DNA of 14,694 nucleotides from F1-120-MAGs118 sp013360535 (GTDB taxonomy: Bacteria > Planctomycetota > UBA1135 > GCA-002686595): NCBI GenBank assembly GCA_026647215.1, contig JAPKHC010000059.1, forward strand, positions 1 to 14,694. Reading direction: 5' to 3'. Positions 7,469 to 13,705 of this stretch are shown one piece after another; the first letter of the stretch is position 1, and every line of letters starts with the position of its first letter. The notes beneath the pieces are model-generated. The model saw only the letters and a list, made by a program, of their open reading frames with translations, had not been told where the DNA came from and did no database searches. The translations under genes and the position numbers were made by a program.

Positions 7469-8524
7469 ATGACCACGCACGACCTGCTCGTTCCTACCGC
7501 ACCCCCCGCGCTCCGGCGGAAGGAAGAGCTCACGGCGCTCGTTCTCGGTGCGTTGATCCTCGTCGCGACTTGGGGCCTGCGGAGCGCCCCCGCCTTCGCC
7601 GCCGCGTGGCTTGGATTCCTCGGCTGGATCCTGTGGCGCTCGCGCCACGGCCAGCGCACGCCGTGGCTCGGCCTCGCCGCCTACTCCGTCGGCCTCGTGC
7701 CGATCCTGTGGCCCGGCGCGCCCGCGGTGGTGCTCGTGGCGAGCCTCGCGCTCGCCACCGGCGTGATCCCCGCGCATCTGGGCCTCGAGGACTTCCGCCG
7801 CAGCCTCGCCCGCAGCGAGTACGCGCTCCTGATCGTGCTGCAGCCGGGAGTCGCACTGCTGCACGCCTTCCTCGTGATGCATCCCGACGCGATCGCGCAC
7901 CACCACGATGTCCTGCTGCGCGGGTTGTTCGTGGCGACGGCGATCGCGCACTCGGGTCTGGCGCTCGTGCGGCGTGAGCCGGAGCGCGCGATCGCGGCCG
8001 TGGCGTCCTCGCAGGCGGCCCTCACGCTCGCCGGCGCGCTCGACGCGGAGCACGGCTGGGCCTCGGCGCGCATGATGCTCGCGAGCCTCTCGCTCGCCAG
8101 CGCCGTGCTGCTCTCGATCCTGATCGAGGTGCGGCGCCGTCACGGGGTCGCCGAACTTTCGCATCGCCACGGCCTCGCGAGCCTCTCGCCCGACCTGCAC
8201 CGCGTGTTCGTCGCCTGCGGCTGGATCTTCGTCGGCCTGCCCGGCGGTGCGACGTTCTTCGCCGAAGACCTGCTGTTCCACTCGCTCGTGCACGACGCCC
8301 CGCTCACCACGTGCGGCTTCGTGCTCGCCGCGGGCACCAACGCGATCGCGTTCTACCGCGTCTACCTCGGCGTGTTCACGGGCACGCGCCGCGCCGGTCC
8401 TGTGCAGCACGCCTCCTCGATCGAACCTTCGCGTCCCGCTCCCGCTCCGTGGTTCCTCCCGGTGCTGGTCGGCCTGACGCTGGCGCAGTACATCCTCGGC
8501 TTCCTCCCGAACCTGCTGATCTAA
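7469..8524 (+). CDS. Second antiporter-like membrane subunit (NuoM/NuoL C-half-like) of the DAB operon
   Basis: A 351-residue membrane protein with about 9-10 hydrophobic segments, starting 3 bp after dabB. Its second half resembles the late part of NuoM/NuoL-type subunits. Residues 151-220 mimic the segments before and after the broken helices. VFVGLPGGATFFAEDLLF-like sequence at about 253-270 matches the GLPG..F..E motif preceding the last helices, with E266 as a candidate membrane acidic residue. The stretch at 97-135 (ATGVIPAHLGLEDF...) looks like a degenerate form of the NuoM FPLHxWLPDAH region, with the key Lys not evident. DabB upstream lacks these late segments, so I infer the two proteins together form a complete conducting module. 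A paralogue serving as a second channel is the alternative. It ends tail to tail with the CPBP gene, overlapping by 4 nt. Confidence 0.8.
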   Translation: MTTHDLLVPTAPPALRRKEELTALVLGALILVATWGLRSAPAFAAAWLGFLGWILWRSRHGQRTPWLGLAAYSVGLVPILWPGAPAVVLVASLALATGVIPAHLGLEDFRRSLARSEYALLIVLQPGVALLHAFLVMHPDAIAHHHDVLLRGLFVATAIAHSGLALVRREPERAIAAVASSQAALTLAGALDAEHGWASARMMLASLSLASAVLLSILIEVRRRHGVAELSHRHGLASLSPDLHRVFVACGWIFVGLPGGATFFAEDLLFHSLVHDAPLTTCGFVLAAGTNAIAFYRVYLGVFTGTRRAGPVQHASSIEPSRPAPAPWFLPVLVGLTLAQYILGFLPNLLI

Positions 8525-9249
8525 CGGAAGAGCACGGACGCGCCGAGAGCGAGCCCGGCGAGGTCGGCGACGACGTGCACCCACCAGCCCGGCCAGATCG
8601 AGCGCCAGCGCTGGAGGCACAGGCTCCACACGAGTCCCGCGGCGAACACTCCGAGCGACGCGACAAGGCCCGCCGAGGCGCCGAACAGCACGCAAAACGT
8701 GACGACGTGGTGCGAGGTGAAGAGCGTGGCCGAGAGCCACGGCGCGCCGCGCTCACCGAGCAGGACGGCGCTCTGCCGACCGATGAACCAGCGCCAGAAG
8801 TACTCCTCGAGCAGCGAGTTGCCGAACGAGATCGCGAGGCCCGCGAGCGCGAACCGCAGCGGCGTGTCGATACCCGAGGCCTCGACGGAGGCGCGCAGCG
8901 CTTGCGGGTCGAGCAGGCGCTCCCCGAACAGCACCCAGCAGCCCAGCACGACCGCGAGCACGAGCAGCGAGAGCCCGAGGGCGCCGAGCCACGCCTCGCG
9001 GCGGCGTTCGGGTGGCAGCGGCGAGAGGCCGAGCCTCCCGCGCTCGACGCGCAACGTCCACAGCACCGGAAACACCGCGATCCACAGGCGCATCAGCATG
9101 TAGATCGACTGCCCCACGGCTCCGGGCAGGAACACGTAGGCGCACAACGAACCGAGGGTCGTGGCGGGTGCGCTGAGCGCGAGCGCGAGCAGGGCGCGAC
9201 GGCGAGGATCGGCGGTCATCGTTGCCATGCTCGGGTCGCGCGGGGCCAC
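8521..9249 (-). CDS. CPBP family intramembrane glutamic endopeptidase
   Basis: A 242-residue protein with 6-8 hydrophobic segments and all three motifs of the CPBP (CAAX protease/bacteriocin-processing, Abi) family. These are E148-E149-Y-F-W-R153 (EExxxR), F177-x-x-x-H181 and H225-x-x-x-D229. The glutamates and histidines form the intramembrane active site. Bacterial members process peptides, act in bacteriocin self-immunity or scaffold signalling complexes; the target here is unknown. The start is uncertain: GTG 9249 has GGAAG five bases upstream, while in-frame ATGs at 9228 and 9219 have no clear ribosome site. The first 18 residues are polar, so either start leaves the membrane core intact. 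Its stop (TAG, 8523-8521) overlaps the stop of the convergent DAB operon gene by 4 nt. It lies 59 bp after fabG on the same strand and may be co-transcribed with it. Confidence 0.88.
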   Translation of the reverse strand: MAPRDPSMATMTADPRRRALLALALSAPATTLGSLCAYVFLPGAVGQSIYMLMRLWIAVFPVLWTLRVERGRLGLSPLPPERRREAWLGALGLSLLVLAVVLGCWVLFGERLLDPQALRASVEASGIDTPLRFALAGLAISFGNSLLEEYFWRWFIGRQSAVLLGERGAPWLSATLFTSHHVVTFCVLFGASAGLVASLGVFAAGLVWSLCLQRWRSIWPGWWVHVVADLAGLALGASVLFR

Positions 9250-9308
9250 GCTCGCTTCCGATTTTCCTTGCGGCCCGCTTCGCGCGGCGAATCGACGCGC
9301 CTCCGCGC

Positions 9309-10043
9309 TCAGGCCATGCCGCCGTTGACCGACAGCACCTGGCCCGTCATGTACGCCGCGCCGGGAGAGAGCAGGAACGCGACGACGCTCGCGACTTCCT
9401 CAGGTCTGCCGAAGCGCCGCAGCGGGATGCGCTCGACGAGCTCGTCCTGCGGAAGGCCCGCGGTCATGTCGGTCTCGATCAGGCCCGGTGCGACGCAGTT
9501 GACCGTCACCTGACGCTTGGCGAGCTCCTGCGCGAGCGAGCGCGTGGCGCCGATGATGCCGGCCTTCGACGCGGAGTAGTTGACCTGGCCCTTGTTGCCC
9601 GCGACGCCGGACACCGACGACAACGTGACGATGCGGCCGCCGGCGCGCAGCTGCACCATCGGCATCACGAGCGGCTGGAGCACGTTGAAGAAGCCGTCGA
9701 GGTTGGTGCGCAGCACGCGGTCCCAGTCCTCGCCCTTCATCGACGCCAACGGGCCGTCGGCGGTCACGCCGGCGTTGCACACCACGCCCCAGAAGGCGCC
9801 ACGCGCGCCGACTTCGGCCTCGAGCGCGGCCTTGGCGCCTGCACGGTCGGCGACGTCGAAGGGCACGAGCGCGGCCCCGGCGCCGAGCGCGCGGCATTCG
9901 TTCGCCACGGCCTCGGCGGCGGCGGCCTGCGAGCGGAAGTTGAGCGCCACGTCGAAGCCCGCCCGCGCGACCTCCAGCGCGATCGCTCGCCCGATGCCGC
10001 GGCTCGCTCCCGTGACGAGGACCCGACGCTTTCCGTTGCTCAT
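9309..10043 (-). CDS. fabG: 3-oxoacyl-ACP reductase, FabG type
   Basis: A 244-residue SDR, exactly the length of E. coli FabG, which reduces 3-oxoacyl-ACP with NADPH in fatty acid elongation. Motifs are TGASRGIG (11-18), CNAG (89-92), N114, the catalytic Ser in LSSVSG (141-146), YSASK with Y156 and K160, and the C-terminal MTGQVLSVNGGMA. The VTVNCVAPGLIETDM segment (179-193) is characteristic. It is much closer to canonical FabG than the SDR at 576-1364. Some features recall the FabG variants of aryl-polyene and pigment clusters, but no acyl carrier protein, ketosynthase or other lipid gene is next to it, so housekeeping versus specialised use is open. No Shine-Dalgarno sequence precedes ATG 10043. 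It diverges from the flavin oxidoreductase gene and is followed by the CPBP gene. Confidence 0.92.
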   Translation of the reverse strand: MSNGKRRVLVTGASRGIGRAIALEVARAGFDVALNFRSQAAAAEAVANECRALGAGAALVPFDVADRAGAKAALEAEVGARGAFWGVVCNAGVTADGPLASMKGEDWDRVLRTNLDGFFNVLQPLVMPMVQLRAGGRIVTLSSVSGVAGNKGQVNYSASKAGIIGATRSLAQELAKRQVTVNCVAPGLIETDMTAGLPQDELVERIPLRRFGRPEEVASVVAFLLSPGAAYMTGQVLSVNGGMA

Positions 10044-10116
10044 GGCGCACAAGGTACGGCCCCGGCGCCGCGCCTGCGAGGTTGCACGGCGCGCCACAAG
10101 AGCGAACGATGCGCGC

Positions 10117-11604
10117 GTGGCACGCCCGCACCCGCTCCCCGACGCCAGCTGGCCCTCGCGCGACGAGGCCGCGCGCAGCCGGCTCTTCTCGAGCCAACGC
10201 TGCGGCGCCTTCGTGGCCCGGACACGCTCGTGGGTGCCCGCGATGGTGCCGTGGCGCGCGACCGAGGAGGGCGAGGCGACCGACGACGTCGTCGACTGGT
10301 ACCGGCGCTTCGCCGACGGGCGACCGGGTGTGCTCGTGATCGAAGCGACCGGAGTGCGCGAGGTCGCCAGCGGTCCGCTCCTGCGCATCGGACACGACCG
10401 TTTCGTCCCCGGGCTGCGGCGCATCGTCGAGGCGGTGCGCGAAGCGAGCACCGGCCAGACGCGGCTCGTCGTCCAGCTGATCGACTTCCTCGCCGTGCGC
10501 AGAAGGCCGACGAGAGAGAAGTTCCTGCGGCGCTTCCTCGAGCTCTCGGGCGTGCACCGCGAACGACTCGAGGCGCTGGGGAGCCCCGCTGTGCGCGGAA
10601 CGGACGAGGAAGTGCGCGAGGCGTTGCTCGCACTGCCGCAAGAGCAGCTCGCGGGCGTGCTCACGGCGCGCGAGCTCGAAGCGCTCGAGTTCGGCGCTCG
10701 CGAGCGCATCACCGACACGCACCTCCCCCACATCGCCGAACTGCCGCGCACGCTTCCGCCGCTCTTCGCCGCCGCGGCCGCACGCGCGCGCGAGGCCGGC
10801 TTCGACGGCGTCGAGCTGCACTTCGCGCACGCTTACACGCTCGCGTCCTTCCTCTCGCGCACCAACGACCGCAGCGACGGTTATGGTTCGACGCTCGACG
10901 GCCGCGTGCGCCTGCCGCTCGAGGTCTTCTCCGCCGTGCGCGAGCGTGTCGGCCGCGACTTCACGGTTGGCTGCCGCTTCCTCGGTGACGAGATCGTCGC
11001 CGGAGGCTCGCGCCTCGACGACGCCTGCGAGTTCGGCCTGCGCTTCGCGCGCGCGGGCTTCGACTTCCTGTCGCTCTCGACCGGCGGCAAGTTCGACGAC
11101 GCGGCGCAGCCGAAGGTCGGCGAGGCCGTGTACCCGTACACGGGCCCCAGCGGCCACGAGTGCATGCCGACCGTGCGCATCGATGCGCCGGATGAGCCCG
11201 GCTCGCGCGGGCCGTTCGGCCGCAACCTGCACCTCGCCGCCGCGGTGCGAGCGCGCGTGCGCGCGGCCGGTTTCGACGTGCCCATCGTCGGCGCGGGAGG
11301 CATCGCGACCTTCGAGCTCGCCGAACGTGCTCTCGCCGAAGGTTCCTGCGACTTCGTCGCAGCCGCGCGGCAGTCGCTCGCCGACCCGGACTGGTGGCTC
11401 AAGGTCGAGCAGGGCCGCGGCGACGCGGTGCGGCGCTGCAAGTTCACCAATTACTGCGAGGCGCTCGACCAGCGCCACGCGCAGGTCACCTGCCAGTTGT
11501 GGGACCGCAAGCTCGACGAACCCGCGCCCTGGGGCCGCGCGCTCGTCCCGCTCTCCCACGACGGCAAGCGCCGCCTCGTCGCGCCTCCCGACACGCGCGC
11601 CTGA
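10117..11604 (+). CDS. NADH:flavin oxidoreductase, Old Yellow Enzyme family, with enlarged mid-region
   Basis: A 495-residue FMN-dependent TIM-barrel oxidoreductase. OYE features are the N-terminal SRLFSSQRCGAF, IGHDRFVPGLRRIVEAVR (91-108) and VVQLIDF with Q120. GFDGVELHFAHAYTLASFLS (229-247) contains H235 and H238, the pair that holds the substrate oxygen. TNDRSDGYGSTLDGR and the phosphate-binding VGAGGIAT (391-398) follow. The distance from Q120 to H235 is about 50 residues more than in compact members such as YqjM, giving an inserted, charged helical region (about 128-200). The C-terminus carries C441, C447 and C459 in a conserved-looking block. There is no second FAD/NAD-binding domain, so it is not a 2,4-dienoyl-CoA reductase. 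GTG 10117 is chosen because the family N-terminus begins there; in-frame ATG 10042 would add 25 residues and overlap the fabG start. Substrate unknown. Confidence 0.88.
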   Translation: MARPHPLPDASWPSRDEAARSRLFSSQRCGAFVARTRSWVPAMVPWRATEEGEATDDVVDWYRRFADGRPGVLVIEATGVREVASGPLLRIGHDRFVPGLRRIVEAVREASTGQTRLVVQLIDFLAVRRRPTREKFLRRFLELSGVHRERLEALGSPAVRGTDEEVREALLALPQEQLAGVLTARELEALEFGARERITDTHLPHIAELPRTLPPLFAAAAARAREAGFDGVELHFAHAYTLASFLSRTNDRSDGYGSTLDGRVRLPLEVFSAVRERVGRDFTVGCRFLGDEIVAGGSRLDDACEFGLRFARAGFDFLSLSTGGKFDDAAQPKVGEAVYPYTGPSGHECMPTVRIDAPDEPGSRGPFGRNLHLAAAVRARVRAAGFDVPIVGAGGIATFELAERALAEGSCDFVAAARQSLADPDWWLKVEQGRGDAVRRCKFTNYCEALDQRHAQVTCQLWDRKLDEPAPWGRALVPLSHDGKRRLVAPPDTRA

Positions 11605-11616
11605 AACCGAAACGTC

Positions 11617-11654
11617 GCCGGCGCCGCGCAGCCACAAGGCCACGCGGCGCCGGC
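11617..11654. terminator. Bidirectional hairpin terminator between convergent genes
   Basis: GCCGGCGCCGCG at 11617-11628 and CGCGGCGCCGGC at 11643-11654 form a perfect 12-bp stem. Inside, after a two-base mismatch, GCC and GGC (11631-11633 and 11638-11640) pair around an ACAA loop. The structure starts 13 bases after the flavin oxidoreductase stop and ends 21 bases before the stop of the opposing gene, so it can serve both. No long T-run follows in either direction; only a short TTT follows on the minus strand. Confidence 0.65.
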
Positions 11655-11675
11655 AGCACTCTCAGCGCGACGCGC

Positions 11676-12701
11676 TCACTCGACCGAGAGGGTCGCCGTG
11701 AACTTGACGTCGCCTTCCTGCGTCGAGCCGATCTTCATCATCGTGCCGTCACGGCCTTCGAACTCGCGGTTCGAGTCGATCTTGGTCGTGCCTTCGAGCT
11801 CGAGCGCGATCGGCAGCTTCGACTTCGCGTCGAACAGCAGCTTGCCCTCGAGCTTGATCTCGTAGTTGGTCTCGACGACCGAGGCCGTCGGGATGCCGAA
11901 GGCGCGGCCGCGGCCACTGCCGCCGAAGCTCTGCTCCTCGAGCTGGCCGTCGGCTTCGATCGTGATCGTGATCACTCGGGCCGCGACTCCGTCGACGTCC
12001 TCCGTGCCTTCCTTGAGCTTGCACTTGCCTTCGAGCGCAGCCTGCGCGAACAGCGTGCTCGCCCCGCCACCCCGGGGGCCACGCGGCCCACGACGGCCTT
12101 CGCCGCCGCTGCCACCGCCGCGTTCCGGCTCCTGCTGGGGCGGGAAGAGCGCCGTCGAGAGGTCGAGACCGAGCCCACGCCGGATCGCGTCGGCCTCCAC
12201 GGTCCACTCGTCGCCATCGGCGACTTCACCATCGGGCAAGAACGCGTCGAGCAGCAACTCGAGCTTGTGGCCTTCGAGCGCCTCGCCCGGAGCGTCACCT
12301 TCCTTGACCTCGGCCTCGATCTTGCCGTCGTCGCCACGCTTGAACTCGACCTGCACGCCGTCGAGCGAGCCCTTCTGTTCGCGCGACTGCTCCTCGCCGC
12401 CAAAGCTCGACGTCACGGTCTGCTTGACGTCGCCGAACGAGCGCAGCACACGCACGGGCTTGCCGTCCTTGTGCTCGAGCACCTTGTCGGTCCACGCGAC
12501 CTCTCGCTCCTGACCGCTGGCGCCAGCGCCGCCGGGCATCTCCATCGGCTGGCCGTCGCGCTCCATGCGCGTCATCTCGCTCGTCAGCTCCATGTACGCT
12601 TCGTAGCGGACCGTGCGCGAGGCGGTGTAGTCGGTGCGGAGTTCGCTGCCGCACAACACGGTCAGGCCGAGCGCTGCAACGGACCAAATCTTGGGGGTCA
12701 T
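11676..12701 (-). CDS. Exported acidic protein of unknown family with Gly/Arg/Pro-rich insert
   Basis: A 341-residue protein with a short N-terminal signal-like segment (KIWSVAALGLTVLC, 4-17). Cys17 follows LTVL, which is not a good lipobox, so a cleaved secretory signal and a lipoprotein are both possible. The mature part is hydrophilic and acidic. It has two strand-rich regions (about 28-180 and 216-340) separated by a low-complexity Gly/Arg/Pro segment at 193-213. The second region has alternating polar and hydrophobic residues (ARVITITIEADG, YEIKLEGKLLFD) typical of beta-sheet surface proteins. C227 is the only other cysteine. I do not recognise the family. It has the best ribosome binding site in the window, AAGGAG at 12709-12714, seven bases before ATG 12701, so it may be well expressed. 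It diverges from the metallo-hydrolase gene and faces the hairpin at 11617-11654. Confidence 0.85.
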   Translation of the reverse strand: MTPKIWSVAALGLTVLCGSELRTDYTASRTVRYEAYMELTSEMTRMERDGQPMEMPGGAGASGQEREVAWTDKVLEHKDGKPVRVLRSFGDVKQTVTSSFGGEEQSREQKGSLDGVQVEFKRGDDGKIEAEVKEGDAPGEALEGHKLELLLDAFLPDGEVADGDEWTVEADAIRRGLGLDLSTALFPPQQEPERGGGSGGEGRRGPRGPRGGGASTLFAQAALEGKCKLKEGTEDVDGVAARVITITIEADGQLEEQSFGGSGRGRAFGIPTASVVETNYEIKLEGKLLFDAKSKLPIALELEGTTKIDSNREFEGRDGTMMKIGSTQEGDVKFTATLSVE

Positions 12702-12708
12702 CGGGTAG

Positions 12709-12714
12709 CTCCTT
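12709..12714 (-). promoter_or_regulatory. Strong Shine-Dalgarno site (AAGGAG) of the exported protein gene
   Basis: AAGGAG on the minus strand sits seven bases before ATG 12701 and fixes that start. It stands out because almost no other gene here has a recognisable site. Confidence 0.75.
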
Positions 12715-12847
12715 CTTTGGGGACGCGCGGGGGACGTGCCGGCGCGGGGGAAAGGATACGAACCGCCGCGGGCCGCGCAGGTTCCGGAGCTTCGGGAATC
12801 CGCGGGGCGCCCCGGCCTCGGCCCCTCGCGTTAGGCTCTTTCGCCCC

Positions 12848-13678
12848 ATGCCGCGCCTCGCCGGATACTTGGTCGACGGGCTCTCGATCGGCGGGATCGA
12901 GACTTGCATCGACTTCCCCGAGCTCAAGCTGTGCTTCGACCTCGGGCGTTGCCCGGACCCGGCCGTCCAGCGCCCGACCGTGCTCTTCACGCACGCCCAC
13001 ATGGACCACATGGGCGGCGTCGCGTGGCACGCCTCGACGCGCGAGCTGCGCCAGCTCAGCCCGCCGACCTACGTCGTGCCGCGCGAGAACGCCGCAGACT
13101 TCGCGCGCCTGTTCGAGGTCTGGCGAGCGCTCGACCGCGGCGACCTGCCGCACCAGCTGGTCGCGCTCGGCCCCGGCGACGAGTTCGAGCTGCCGTGCAA
13201 GCTCGTCGCACGCCCGTTCCGCTCGCCCCACCGCGTTCCGACGCAGGGTTACGTGCTCTGGAAGCGCCACCGCAAGCTGCGCCCCGAGTTCCTCGGCCAC
13301 TCTTCCGACGAACTGCGCCGGCTCTCGGCCGAGCTCGGACCCGCGCTCTACGACTGGACCGAAACGCCGGAAATCGCCTTCACCGGCGACACGTTGATCG
13401 AAGTCCTCGAGCGCGAGCCCACGCTGCTGCGAACGCGCCTGCTCGTGATCGAGACCACGTTCGTCGACGAGCGCGTGAGCGTCGAGAAGGCGCGCTCGAA
13501 AGCGCACATCCACCTCGACGAGTTCCTCCAGCGCGCAGAACTCTTCCAGAACGAGGCGATCCTGCTCACACACTTCTCCTCTCGCTACCGCGACGTCGAC
13601 GTGCTGCGCGCGCTCGAGCGCCTGCCCGCTTCGCTGCGCTCGCGCGTCACGCCGCTGCTCGGCTCCGGATCGGCCTGA
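12848..13678 (+). CDS. Metallo-beta-lactamase fold hydrolase, RNase Z-like
   Basis: A 276-residue zinc hydrolase. It shows the signature THAHMDHMGG (48-57; H49, H51, D53, H54), H128 in SPHRVP, the bridging Asp D181 in FTGDT, and the last ligand H242 in LTHFSSRY. The final motif, IETTFVDE (201-208) and HIHLDEF (220-226) in place of the HST motif of bacterial RNase Z, resemble short plant-type tRNase Z (TRZ). That enzyme removes 3' trailers from tRNA precursors. The length fits a short-form enzyme, but the flexible exosite arm is not obvious; 92-126 or 138-170 could hold a reduced version. A different phosphodiesterase or small-molecule hydrolase role is possible. No Shine-Dalgarno sequence precedes ATG 12848; a weak TAGGCT at 12832-12837 could be a -10 element. 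It ends 27 bp from the convergent cstA gene. Confidence 0.85.
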   Translation: MPRLAGYLVDGLSIGGIETCIDFPELKLCFDLGRCPDPAVQRPTVLFTHAHMDHMGGVAWHASTRELRQLSPPTYVVPRENAADFARLFEVWRALDRGDLPHQLVALGPGDEFELPCKLVARPFRSPHRVPTQGYVLWKRHRKLRPEFLGHSSDELRRLSAELGPALYDWTETPEIAFTGDTLIEVLEREPTLLRTRLLVIETTFVDERVSVEKARSKAHIHLDEFLQRAELFQNEAILLTHFSSRYRDVDVLRALERLPASLRSRVTPLLGSGSA

Positions 13679-13705
13679 GCGGCTCGCTGCGGTCGCCGAG
13701 CTTCG

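Noticed and set aside
1497..8524. Respiratory complex I or Mrp antiporter operon
   Set aside because: There are NuoL/NuoM-like proteins but no other Nuo or Mrp subunits, and DUF2309 with intact zinc ligands points to DAB instead.
5753..8740. A 995-codon open frame on the minus strand
   Set aside because: It is antisense to dabA, dabB and the second membrane subunit, has an Arg/Glu/His-rich composition and crosses several real gene boundaries.
10044..11643. Long minus-strand frames antisense to the flavin oxidoreductase
   Set aside because: The opposite strand has complete OYE motifs; the minus frames have no recognisable domain.
12803..12814. 12-bp palindrome CGGGGCGCCCCG as an operator
   Set aside because: Perfect palindromes of G and C are common by chance at this base composition, and no second copy or regulator was seen.
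12702..13573. Minus-strand 291-codon frame antisense to the RNase Z-like gene
   Set aside because: The plus-strand reading has all zinc ligands in order. The minus frame overlaps the leader of the exported-protein gene and has a shadow-like composition.
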